A DNA stretch of 64,000 bases from Virgibacillus aidingensis (GTDB lineage Bacteria; Bacillota; Bacilli; Bacillales; Amphibacillaceae). The stretch lies in contig NZ_WIXN01000002.1 of assembly GCF_010994035.1 (NCBI RefSeq), forward strand, positions 124,001 to 188,000. Direction: 5' to 3'. The notes under the pieces are model-generated. The model did no database searches, was not told the origin of the DNA, and was given only the letters and a program-made list of their open reading frames with translations. Below, in pieces: positions 27,573-36,428 of the stretch. Within the stretch, counting starts at the first letter, position 1, and every line of letters begins with the position of its first letter. The translations under genes were made by a program, and so were the position numbers.

Positions 27573-28001
27573 ATGGCTGATGTATTAACACCTGAGCAAA
27601 GGAGAAAAAACATGAAATCAATCAGGTCTGTGTCCAAACTGGAAAGTATGGTGTCACGAGAACTTTGGAAAAACGGTTTCAGATTTAGAAGGAACACGAA
27701 AAACCTTTTCGGAAAACCTGATATCTCCATAAAAAAATATAAAATAGTTATATTTATAGACTCCTGTTTCTTTCACCAATGCCCTTATCATGGAAACATG
27801 CCTTCAACGAATACAACATTCTGGCGCAAAAAACTGAACAGAAATATAGAACGTGACAAAGAAGTAAACCATTATTATAAAAAGAGAAACTGGAATATCC
27901 TGCGGATTTGGGAACATGAAGTTAAAGATGATTTGGACCGAGTGATCCAAAAAATAATGCAGTTTATAAGGAAAGCAAAGTTAAAAGAAACTAATCATTA
28001 A
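27573..28001 (+). CDS. vsr: Very-short-patch-repair (Vsr) mismatch endonuclease
   Basis: A 142-residue nuclease that nicks at T:G mismatches arising from deamination of 5-methylcytosine. The family opening MADVLTPEQRRKNMKSIRS, GKPDISIKKYKIVIFIDSCF, HQCPYHG and the tail pattern NWNILRIWEHEV are clear; the usual GCFWH is SCFFH here. GGGAGG precedes the ATG. Vsr genes normally sit beside a cytosine-C5 methyltransferase gene; the nearest one here is 7 kb away at 35250, with insertion sequences in between. It is divergent from the McrBC-like operon. Confidence 0.92.
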   Translation: MADVLTPEQRRKNMKSIRSVSKLESMVSRELWKNGFRFRRNTKNLFGKPDISIKKYKIVIFIDSCFFHQCPYHGNMPSTNTTFWRKKLNRNIERDKEVNHYYKKRNWNILRIWEHEVKDDLDRVIQKIMQFIRKAKLKETNH

Positions 28002-28016
28002 CGTATCGGTAGTGAC

Positions 28017-28215
28017 ACTACAAATTTAGAGTCCTTATTATATAACTGATTTGAGTTCGGTATTGTACCGGACTTAAACCAGCAAATTTTATCGTGATTC
28101 GCTTATTATTATAGTAATCAGTATACCCTCCAATTTTTCTATTTAGATTTTCACAAGGCATTAATTCTTCACCATAATACATCTCTAACTTGAGAATCCC
28201 AACTGCGAAATAATC
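28017..28215 (-). pseudogene. IS3-family transposase OrfB, C-terminal remnant
   Basis: Translating the minus strand gives LKLEMYYGEELM, YTDYYNNKRI and KFAGLSPVQYR, the unmistakable C-terminal end of IS3/IS150-type OrfB (usual form YIDYYNNKRIKAKLKGLSPVQYR-like). The rest of the transposase and the orfA gene are absent. This is a decayed fragment at the boundary between the vsr gene and the IS21 copy. Confidence 0.8.
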
Positions 28216-28467
28216 AGATAATTATCCTTTACTCGGTTACCTTCATTTATCCCTGCCATGACCGATCCTTCGTGTGACCTTACCACTTGTTTTACGGATA
28301 ACTGTTATCCATATTTGCTTTTCAAAATGGTAGGTGGAAGTCCTGTTTCCGACTTTCATTTGATGCTCCAGCTTAGGGGGCATCACAAGTAAATCCCCTT
28401 CATTGTATTTGGCAAGTAATAAATGCATGAAATGGCAATTAAAAATGCATGCCACTTACCGCCTCGA
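28216..28467. other. Short region between IS3 remnant and IS21 istB
   Basis: It contains a small hairpin (TGATGC with GCATCA, 28361-28385). Near 28412-28452 is IS21-type subterminal sequence: on the minus strand AAGTGGCATGCATTTTTAAT, which is similar to plus-strand AAGTGGCGCATTTAATTT at 30754-30771. The small open frame here (28243-28455) looks incidental. Confidence 0.45.
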
Positions 28468-29187
28468 TTATTGCTGTATTAAAGACTCTTTATAACGGAA
28501 GCTCTCTCCATTAAAAAGAAGTAAATGAGAATGATGAATCAGTCGATCGATCACTGCTTCTGTTAAGATCGGATCTCCGAAAACATGATTCCATTGTCCG
28601 AATTGAAGGTTTGTAGTAATCACCAGGCTTTTATTCTCGTAGCACATAGAAATGACTTGAAACAATAACTCCGCACCTTCTTTATGGAGAGGAATGTAGC
28701 CCAGTTCATCCAATATTAAGAGTTCCAATTTTTCAAGTTGCTTGATTAGCCTGGGGAGGGAACCATTCTGGTTCGCCTCAATTAACTTATTTGCCAAAGA
28801 TGCCAAGGTAAAGAACTTCACTTTTGTGCCATACCTGTGTATGGCATTTAAGCCGATTAATGTTGCCAAATATGTTTTGCCCGTACCCACACCGCCATAT
28901 AAAATCAAATTCTCCTTTTTATTAATGAATTCTCCTTGTAGAATACTATCCCGGTCAATCCCTTGTGGGATTTGAATATGCTCCCATTGATAGGGCTGGT
29001 CACCTGTCTTTGGCAATTGTGCCTGCTTTAGTAATAAGTTCACTTTTCTTTCTTCTCTATTCTCTATTTCTCTTTCAAACAACTGAAGAAGATAATCATA
29101 ATTATTATCAGCTTCGATTTCATGATAGTGCTCCCTGATCCAGCTCAACTTCAGGCGCTTTGCGTATGCCTCGATTTTCTCTTTCAT
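28468..29187 (-). CDS. istB: IS21 transposition helper ATPase IstB
   Basis: A 239-residue AAA+ ATPase with Walker A GGVGTGKT (about 99-106), Walker B LLILDELGYIPL and the family closing region DRLIHHSHLLLFNGESFR. IstB assists the IstA transposase in target selection. The ATG overlaps the end of istA by four bases. The frame is intact and full length although its partner is frameshifted. Confidence 0.93.
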   Translation of the reverse strand: MKEKIEAYAKRLKLSWIREHYHEIEADNNYDYLLQLFEREIENREERKVNLLLKQAQLPKTGDQPYQWEHIQIPQGIDRDSILQGEFINKKENLILYGGVGTGKTYLATLIGLNAIHRYGTKVKFFTLASLANKLIEANQNGSLPRLIKQLEKLELLILDELGYIPLHKEGAELLFQVISMCYENKSLVITTNLQFGQWNHVFGDPILTEAVIDRLIHHSHLLLFNGESFRYKESLIQQ

Positions 29188-30684
29188 CCAGATACACCTC
29201 CGCTATGAAGTAAATTATCATAATGGGAAAGCCCTCTAGTCGCGGCAGGCATATCTGGTAGATTGATAGTCGGTCTAATTTCTTTATGTGTATGACCTTG
29301 ATTTACTATCGTGTAAAAACAATGCTTTATTTGATCTGCACTCGGATGGCCATGAGAAGAAGCCATCGCGAGAGCTTCATTAAGTAATGAAAAGTCGTCA
29401 TTCTTGAGAAGTTCCCCAAGAAGGCGTAATACATTCTTCTGTTCTTCTTCTGTGCAGCTCTTTAAATAAGCCGTCCAAATTGAGGGGAACTGATTATAGA
29501 TACTTGAATACTTGATGGCCCTTGGCCGCCTGGACAATAAATTCAGATAAGGCTGCCATATCATAGATCTGCGCTTTATGCCGTAGAGTCTGTCGTGTTT
29601 GGCAATCACTTCCTGATCTTCATTCAAAATGGTAATTTCATTATAAGTAATACGGACTCTAACATTTTGCTGTGCAAATCTGGGGGAAGTCGAATATTGT
29701 TTGTTATCTATGCTCACAATCCCAGACTTGTCTGATTTGAATTTTTCATATCGAGCACATTCAAATGTCTTCTCAGGCAACATAATAAAACTGTTAAAAT
29801 CCTCTTCAAATAATTTTGACTGAAGAATCTTTTTATCGTAATGCAAACGATCTCGATCTTTTTCAGCCATTTCCCATAAGTTTTCATTGAAATCGTCGAT
29901 ATTTATAATTCTGTTTTCGGGCAATAGAAAGTTGTCTCACATATTTAACCATTGCTTCTACATGGCCTTTTTCATTTCCTTTACCTGGATTACAAAACTC
30001 ATACTGAAAACCGTAATGCAGTACAAAACGCTCAAATGTATCTGTTAGTTCACGCTCCCCCTTAGAGAATATTTTGTTCACTGCAGGGGATAAATTATCA
30101 AAGCGTATAGTCTTAGGAACCCTGCCCATATGTTGGAACATGCGCTGTAATCCTTCTAATAAGCATTCTGTATTTTCCGAAGGAAAGACCTGAAAATAAA
30201 AGCTGTTACTGTAGGGAAAAGACATTACCAAATACGGTAAATCAATTGTTTCAGAATCATATTTAAAGGGACCGGTAGCGAAGTCAACCTGGGCAGTACC
30301 TGGTATAGATTCAAGTGGTAAAGATGCTTCTGTCATCGACTCCTTTAATTCTTTCTTTCTCTTAGACACATAATCACGTATCGTACGGTCTGAACCGGTA
30401 TAGCTATGAAAGTCCCTTAATTGTTCATACATTCTTTTGGCAGTTCGGTGATACTTCTTTTTCTTCTTCAGATCTTCTTTAATCCACTTATCTATGATGG
30501 GTTTAACCGGATCCATCACCCGTGCTTTACGTTTTTGTTTTCTCTTTCTTTTGAACTCTTCCTGATTTGCATATTTACTTACCGTACGCGGGTCAACTTC
30601 CATTCTCCTTGCGACCTCTGCATAACTCTCACCTTTTTGATTTACCTCATGTCTGATATAATCAATTTGTGCCACTGCTAACAT
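29184..30684 (-). pseudogene. istA: IS21 transposase IstA, frameshifted
   Basis: The upstream piece (29884-30684, 266 residues) has the N-terminal helix-turn-helix (SYAEVARRMEVDPRTVSKY) and the DDE catalytic core (AQVDFATG; IRFDNLSPAV; EKGHVEAMVKY). The downstream piece (29184-29924, 246 residues) carries the C-terminal domain in a different frame. The frames would join at about 29935, where the expected NFLLPEN reading is shifted after VKYVR. Together they equal a normal IstA of about 510 residues. A single indel is the simplest explanation; programmed frameshifting is not usual for IstA. Confidence 0.85.
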
Positions 30685-30759
30685 CTCCTAATATCCTCCT
30701 GTCGAACGTTGTTGGTCCAACGAGGAGTTTAAAGTTATTTTGGGGAGTTGGCAAGTGGC

Positions 30760-30806
30760 GCATTTAATTTATGTATGGCCCGTAGGGCCATACATAAATT
30801 AAATGC
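30760..30806. repeat. Perfect 22-bp inverted repeat with 3-base loop
   Basis: The left arm (30760-30781) runs from GCATTTAATTT to TATGGCCC, and the right arm (30785-30806) is its exact reverse complement, with GTA between. It lies at the right edge of the IS21 copy, overlapping the subterminal motif. It could form a cruciform or very stable RNA hairpin. Confidence 0.85.
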
Positions 30807-31235
30807 CAAACCCTACATTATTAGTTTGCCATACACACTTCATTCTTTTTTTATCCTTACTCTATTTTTAAAGTTATTTTTTATTAAGATTTTAATTTTT
30901 GTTAGATTGTTGCACCTTTTTTGTCTATAAATCATGCGGTGGCAAATTACACATAATGACATTAAATCAGTTCGAGGAGTTATTTCAGTTAGGTTTTCTA
31001 TTATGTTTATGGGTTTAATTTGATATGTTTTTATAGAATCCTTACCGTGGATTGCATGAAACTCTTCAAAATTATGTTCTTGTATTGCTTTAATTCCGTT
31101 TGTGAATTGCGTTCATAACTTGTTCCATAACAATACTTTATCTCCCCCTTCTGAACTGGTGTCATATTCCCTAATTGAATAAATAAGCTATGACTCTGCA
31201 ATGTTGGTGTTTTTTCATTTCAGAATCCCAAGTGT
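30807..31235. other. AT-rich intergenic DNA without recognised gene
   Basis: About 430 bases between the IS21 edge and the IS110 remnant. There are stop codons in all frames and no repeat, promoter or RNA that I can support. Confidence 0.4.
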
Positions 31236-31762
31236 ATTTATTAATCCATTTTGTTCGTAAAGTTTAAGCTGCCTGTAATGTTTTTGCTTGCCTATTACAA
31301 ACAGTGTACGTAACAGTTTTCTGCAAAATGCATATAAGTATTGCTATTTCTTCAATGGGTTGTTGGGGCGAGTGGTATAATATTTATTCAACGCTTTAAA
31401 CGTGGGGTTTTGGACACCAATGGTCTTACTGTTAAATATAAGGTTTTTCGCAGTCGGCTCGCGTTTCGTTATTTTGGTTCGACCTTTGAATTTCCAAGAG
31501 CTTTGTTCACATAACGATAAGCCTGCCATACTCATAAATTGCTGGAGGCTCCGCACCAAAAGTGACGTGATGTTTGTTATTTTCCCTCTGAAGTCCAGAA
31601 ACCCCCGCCCAGTAATTGTTCAAAGCAGTGTATCCGTGTCAAAGACCAGCCTTTTCCCACTTTCAAAACTTCAATCATCTTGCACACGTACTATGTGTTT
31701 GTCTTTAGCAATGCCAATTCCTAAATTTAACGTTTCATGTGTGATTTGCGATAGTTTGTGAT
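31236..31762 (-). pseudogene. IS110-family transposase remnant
   Basis: Minus-strand translation gives an N-terminal piece LNLGIGIAKDKHIVRVQDD followed by FESGKRLVF, then after stops and an internal deletion a C-terminal piece SMAGLSLCEQSSWKFKGRTK, LNKYYTTRPNNPLKK, and beyond a stop CRKLLRTLFVIGK. These are the start and end of the IS110/IS116-type DEDD transposase. Several in-frame stops and the loss of the middle show that it is long dead. Confidence 0.8.
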
Positions 31763-31882
31763 TTTGATTATGATTCTTATTGAGTCCCCCCTTAGTATTT
31801 ATAAATTTCGTTGCCAATGTATTAACACCCTTGATTACAGGAAGGTTCCTTACTTATAAACTATTTAAGTAATAAGGAAAAG

Positions 31883-33169
31883 CTATAATAAATTTTCAAC
31901 GAATAACTTATTCGCTTCTTCTCCTATATATATTTTCATAGCATAAAATGTATTGATTTTATATGATTTAATAACACCAAGGGAACTGTTATTTTCAATA
32001 GTTACGTTACCTATATATATTATTGGTTTATCTTCATTAGAAGGAAAAAGAAAGATGTTTCGTATATTTTTTATGTTATTTATTTTCTGTGTATCAACCC
32101 TGTTTTTTAAAAAAGCAGGTGAATTAATATGATTCCTAATTGTTTCTGCATAATAGAACTGTTTGACTATATCTTTCCAGCCTGGAAGATTTTTATAAAC
32201 ATCATAATATTTAGCATCAAGTATGTATAATTCTTTATTTTTTATTAACATAATGTCCGGTCTTTGCGGTTGAACTATAGCATTATTATCTAATCCCCAT
32301 TTTAGTCTAGGTACAATTTGTTTTAAACTATTATATTGATTTCCAAAAATATTACTGCAAATAGACTCCCATACATTATGAAAATAAGGAGTCATTAAAG
32401 TTTCTATTTTTTCTTCTATTTGCTGATGTTGAATACCAATTAAGAAATCCTTTATAAGATTTATAACAAAGATATCTCTTTCTACATAAGTGCTATTTAA
32501 TTGTTGCTCTAAAAAGTTGATTGCAAAAGAAATCTCAAAATTTAATTCACTTATCTCAAAAAGATTTTTATCAATTTCAAAATCGAATAACCAGCCATAT
32601 TTTTCAATGCTCTTATATAAACAGAACTTTTGCAGCTGAATTAATAAGTTTGTTGAATCCAAGGTCTTCTTCCTTATTAATTTATCATGATAAATAATAT
32701 TTTTCCCTGAGATAATAGGATCTTTTTTATTAACTGTGTTTCCCCAGTCAATATTTCCACCGTAGGCAGTTGTTCTACGAGTTATCTCCTTTATTAGAAG
32801 ACCATTTGTGACAAAATCATTAATTAACATAAAGGCAGTGGTGATATTTTCATTTTTGTTACCAATACTTCCACCTAGTAATTCTGATTCGAAAGGATCC
32901 AAGATCTTTTCATTCTTATACTTCATTAAAGTTTTAAACAGGACCTTAATGTATTCATTATTATGCTTTTCATTATGGAATTTAATATAATTTTTGGGGA
33001 AAATTATATATACATCATTTTTGTACACGACAAATCCGGAAGCTTTAAAAACAACCTTGTTATCTGTTGTTATTGTGCATATTCGATTTAAAATAAGTTC
33101 ATTTAAAAACTCGCTTGAAAGGTTTTTTTCGTATTCAACCTGCTCTATTTTAAGAAAAACATTATTCAT
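31883..33169 (-). CDS. LlaJI-type restriction endonuclease subunit (PD-(D/E)XK)
   Basis: A 428-residue protein resembling the LlaJI nuclease subunit (McrC-related). It has an N-terminal domain with TTAYGGNIDWGNTV and a C-terminal PD-(D/E)XK core RPDIMLIKNKELYILDAKYYD (about residues 305-325). The ATG at 33167-33169 follows GGAAGGTG; a GTG four codons earlier is less likely. It is encoded 27 bases after the AAA+ subunit and forms a two-gene restriction operon divergent from the methyltransferase gene. Base use is much more AT-rich than flanking metabolic genes, which suggests acquisition. Confidence 0.8.
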   Translation of the reverse strand: MNNVFLKIEQVEYEKNLSSEFLNELILNRICTITTDNKVVFKASGFVVYKNDVYIIFPKNYIKFHNEKHNNEYIKVLFKTLMKYKNEKILDPFESELLGGSIGNKNENITTAFMLINDFVTNGLLIKEITRRTTAYGGNIDWGNTVNKKDPIISGKNIIYHDKLIRKKTLDSTNLLIQLQKFCLYKSIEKYGWLFDFEIDKNLFEISELNFEISFAINFLEQQLNSTYVERDIFVINLIKDFLIGIQHQQIEEKIETLMTPYFHNVWESICSNIFGNQYNSLKQIVPRLKWGLDNNAIVQPQRPDIMLIKNKELYILDAKYYDVYKNLPGWKDIVKQFYYAETIRNHINSPAFLKNRVDTQKINNIKNIRNIFLFPSNEDKPIIYIGNVTIENNSSLGVIKSYKINTFYAMKIYIGEEANKLFVENLL

Positions 33170-33196
33170 TTTCCACACCACCTTCCAAAGTCTAAT

Positions 33197-34789
33197 TTAC
33201 TCTTTGTCTTTGTTTTCTTCTTCAATTTCCTTTTTTTCATCAAGCTTATCCTTAATGCCTAATACATCCACACCACTTGCAAAGTTTATTACTACGTCTG
33301 AATAAGTCTTAAAGTCATTATTGAATAACTCTTGTCTTTTATATCTTACAACATCATCCCATAAGTAAATTAATAATTTTGAGGTGAAGCTACTATTGTC
33401 TGTTATTTCTTGTGGAGCTAGGAAATAAGGTCCAATTAAACGGTCTTCATTAATTCCTATCATTTTGAGTTTCTCGTTAATTGTGTTAAGTAATATTCTC
33501 CATTCATAGGAGTCACCGGCGTACTCTATTTTAACTTTTTCATGAACAAATCCTTTTTCTTGAATCGGCATATATTTAAATTTCCATCTTCTTTTAAACG
33601 CAGAGTCTAACATAAAAACTCCTTGATCTGCACTATTCATTGTAGCAACTATATTTAGATTATTGGGTATATATAATCCGTCTTCAAACTTGTCACCTAA
33701 GCCTTCTAAAGATGTTAAATAATTGTATAGGTCTTTATTTGGCTGGATCTTATACTGACTATAGCCGTGTTTATTTCTATCTAACAATTGGAATACATCT
33801 CCAAAAACAGCAGGTGCGTTTGCTCTATTTAATTCCTCAATTAGTAATGTAAAAGGTTTTTCCGGATCATTAATTGCTGCAATTAAGGTACTAATAAAAG
33901 GACCAGGTATAAACTCGTAATTAATTACTGGCTCTCCAAGTTTAAATTCTTTTCCAAGTAAATTATAAAGTTTATCATTTGTTTCTTTGTATAAAGGGGA
34001 CGGTTTATAATTACCTATAAAATCATAATATGAATACTCTGAATGGAAAACCACTCTAGTAATATTGAAATAATTGTCTTCTATGTATTTACTTTTACCA
34101 GTTCCTGGAGCCCCATATACAATAAGATTCTCCGAAATGTGGCTGCTAGTGTTAGTTCGCTTAATTTCTTCTGCTTGAAGTTTTAAGGCGCTATCCATCA
34201 GTTCTGTATCTGAAGCTAAGTAGTTGGCAATATCTGCCACGTATGATTGACTTACATTAACAAGCCCTAATAAATTTAAAGTTGGGGAAACAAAATAATC
34301 TCCCCGATCTATTGTCTTGTTACCATACCACCAATCATAATCAGTAATAAATCTACTTAAGTAATCTGCACTATTAGTGTCTTTATCAAAATAATCATCA
34401 ATTTCTTGTTTTATCTCACTTGGGATATCGTCAGGGTCTCTTCCTTTTAACTCCTTTATTTTATTAAAAAACTGTGATCTCGTAAGATTATTGCTATTAG
34501 ATTCAGCCATATTTTCCAAAACCTGTTTATAATTTATTAATTCAGAAACAAATTCAACAACAAATGTTGCTATATAAAACCATTGATTCGGACAATATAT
34601 CTTATTATTTGATGATGTAGTAATTTCTGCAGAGTAACTATAATATTGAACCTCACTACCCTTATTTTTTAATAATAGAGAAAACCTATCCTTAAAAGTG
34701 GTGCTTAACTGAAAATCTTCATTCGTAAAATTTTTATTAAAGTTAGCTTTGGAATCATTAGCTAACTTATTCAAGTCCTCAAGTCCCAT
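33197..34789 (-). CDS. McrB-like AAA+ NTPase of the LlaJI-type restriction system
   Basis: A 530-residue motor subunit. The N-terminal region (1-210) has no named domain that I recognise. The C-terminal AAA+ module has Walker A GAPGTGKS, Walker B LLIEELNRANAPAVFGDVFQ, and the McrB-type sensor VATMNSADQGVFMLDSAFKRRW. In LlaJI the two restriction subunits act with cytosine methyltransferases on an asymmetric site. The ATG at 34787-34789 is chosen; an in-frame GTG seven codons upstream has no ribosome site. The tail is highly charged (KEEENKDKE-type). Confidence 0.82.
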   Translation of the reverse strand: MGLEDLNKLANDSKANFNKNFTNEDFQLSTTFKDRFSLLLKNKGSEVQYYSYSAEITTSSNNKIYCPNQWFYIATFVVEFVSELINYKQVLENMAESNSNNLTRSQFFNKIKELKGRDPDDIPSEIKQEIDDYFDKDTNSADYLSRFITDYDWWYGNKTIDRGDYFVSPTLNLLGLVNVSQSYVADIANYLASDTELMDSALKLQAEEIKRTNTSSHISENLIVYGAPGTGKSKYIEDNYFNITRVVFHSEYSYYDFIGNYKPSPLYKETNDKLYNLLGKEFKLGEPVINYEFIPGPFISTLIAAINDPEKPFTLLIEELNRANAPAVFGDVFQLLDRNKHGYSQYKIQPNKDLYNYLTSLEGLGDKFEDGLYIPNNLNIVATMNSADQGVFMLDSAFKRRWKFKYMPIQEKGFVHEKVKIEYAGDSYEWRILLNTINEKLKMIGINEDRLIGPYFLAPQEITDNSSFTSKLLIYLWDDVVRYKRQELFNNDFKTYSDVVINFASGVDVLGIKDKLDEKKEIEEENKDKE

Positions 34790-35249
34790 GTTTTTTTCAG
34801 ATCCTTTCACTTATTTGTTTTTTCTTTAGTTAAAGTTTTGTACATGTAATTAATTAGTTATAATAAATATTATGATAAACCTTTGGTAATGAAAATATAA
34901 TGTCTATCTAAACCATAAAGTGATGAAAGTAATGATGTAGTTACCGACAACCCAAACGTTTTACTTGCTAATTTGAATAAACTTTCAGGAAGTAAGTCAA
35001 GGCGATGCTCTAGTGCTTCATAAACTATTAATCATGGTTTGGGTATATACTAGACACTAGATACTTTCTTATTAATTCTTGAAAGAAGGGTATTTTCAAA
35101 ATTTATACCTCTATCCTACTAAGATACCATAATTAATAACTTTTATCTTTTTAGTAATAAAAAAATAAAAAAGTTAGACAGCCAAATAAATGTTCGGTAT
35201 AATTTGTGTCAGATAGAGGACAAAATGACCTTAAGGAGACACGTTCATT
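34790..35249. other. Divergent regulatory region of the LlaJI-type system
   Basis: Very AT-rich, 460 bases. It carries the promoter of the methyltransferase gene (next entry) and must carry that of the restriction operon, for which only weak AT-rich candidates are visible. No gene is seen. Confidence 0.5.
35175..35203 (+). promoter_or_regulatory. Promoter of the cytosine methyltransferase gene
   Basis: TAGACA (35175-35180) and TATAAT (35198-35203) with 17-base spacing. AAGGAG lies about 30 bases downstream, before the ATG at 35250. Confidence 0.7.
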
Positions 35250-36428
35250 ATGAAATCAAAAAAAATAAAAGAAAAACGGGAAAGATTAGGGCTAACACAA
35301 AAAGAGTTTGCTGATGCTTTAGGTTTAGGGAAGAATGGAGATAGAACCCTAAGAAGATGGGAAAATGGGGAATGTAATTGTTCAGAACTAGAATATAAAG
35401 CTATTTTGAATTTTCCTGAAAAACCTCCATTTATAAACCCTGAAAAACCTAAATTTAAAATTATTGATTTGTTTGCAGGTATAGGTGGCATTCGATTAGC
35501 ATTTCAAAAACACGGTGGAACTTCTGTTTTCGCTGCGGAATGGGATAAATTCGCAGTTAAAACTTATAAAATGAATTTTGGTGAAATACCGGTTGGGGAT
35601 ATAACATCAGTGTCTGTGGATGAAATCCCTAAACATAATATTTTATTGGCTGGATTTCCTTGTCAGCCTTTTTCTCAAGCAGGATTAAAACGAGGTTTCG
35701 AAGATACTAGAGGGACATTGTTTTTTGATATTGCACGAATCTTGGAATCCAGAAAACCTCAGGCTTTCCTGTTAGAAAATGTTAAGCAATTAAGAGGACA
35801 CGATAAAGGAAATACATTAAAAACTATTTTGAAGGTTCTTGAAAATGATCTAGATTACACTGTACATGTTAAAGTACTTAGGGCTGCTGATTTTGGTTTA
35901 CCGCAAAATAGAGAGCGGATCTATATAGCAGGGTTTTATAACCCTCTTGGTGGTCAAGATGTTCCTTTCAATTTCCCTTTACCAACATTTAAACCTACTA
36001 GAGTTGGAAATATTTTAGAAGAAAAAGTCGATCCGAAGTACACAATTTCGGACCGATTATACCATGGGCATCTTCGCAGAAAAAAAGAACACATGAAAAA
36101 GGGAAATGGATTTGGATTTTCCTTGTTTAACAAAAATAGTCCTTATACAAACACACTAAGTGCTAGGTACTATAAAGATGGTAGTGAAATTTTGATAGAT
36201 CAGGGACTTAATAAAAACCCTAGAAAGTTGACTCCAAGAGAATGTGCTAGATTACAAGGGTTTCCAGAAAACTTTATTATTCCTGTTTCCGATACGCAGG
36301 CGTATAGACAATTCGGGAATTCTGTTGCAGTACCAGTAGTTGAAGCAATAGCAAGAAACATGGTGGAAGCAATAGAAAACAGTGTAGATTTTCAATCAAT
36401 TGAAAACAAAAAATTAGTTTCGACATAA
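35250..36428 (+). CDS. HTH-fused DNA (cytosine-5-)-methyltransferase
   Basis: A 392-residue enzyme that transfers methyl from S-adenosylmethionine to cytosine C5. Residues 5-45 form an XRE-type helix-turn-helix (RLGLTQKEFADALGLG). The catalytic domain has FAGIGG (75-80), PCQP with Cys138, ENV (176-178), QNRERIY (near 211) and a C-terminal RLQGFPENF motif. The N-terminal HTH suggests that it represses its own or the restriction promoter, as in other HTH-C5 methyltransferases. It lies divergent from the LlaJI-like pair. LlaJI itself uses two methyltransferases; only one is present here. Confidence 0.93.
   Translation: MKSKKIKEKRERLGLTQKEFADALGLGKNGDRTLRRWENGECNCSELEYKAILNFPEKPPFINPEKPKFKIIDLFAGIGGIRLAFQKHGGTSVFAAEWDKFAVKTYKMNFGEIPVGDITSVSVDEIPKHNILLAGFPCQPFSQAGLKRGFEDTRGTLFFDIARILESRKPQAFLLENVKQLRGHDKGNTLKTILKVLENDLDYTVHVKVLRAADFGLPQNRERIYIAGFYNPLGGQDVPFNFPLPTFKPTRVGNILEEKVDPKYTISDRLYHGHLRRKKEHMKKGNGFGFSLFNKNSPYTNTLSARYYKDGSEILIDQGLNKNPRKLTPRECARLQGFPENFIIPVSDTQAYRQFGNSVAVPVVEAIARNMVEAIENSVDFQSIENKKLVST

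Larger units (their letters stand above)
28420..30775 (-). mobile_element. IS21-family insertion sequence (probably inactive)
   Basis: Gene order istA-istB with a four-base overlap is typical of IS21. Subterminal sequences near 28427-28452 (minus) and 30750-30773 (plus) share a GG(T/C)AAGTGGC...GCATTT motif in inverted orientation, as expected for IS21 terminal repeats. Exact ends and a target duplication could not be fixed. The istA frame is broken, so autonomous transposition is unlikely. Confidence 0.75.

Noticed and set aside
28243-28455. Small minus-strand gene downstream of istB
   Set aside because: It starts inside IS21 terminal-type sequence, has no good ribosome site and no recognisable domain.
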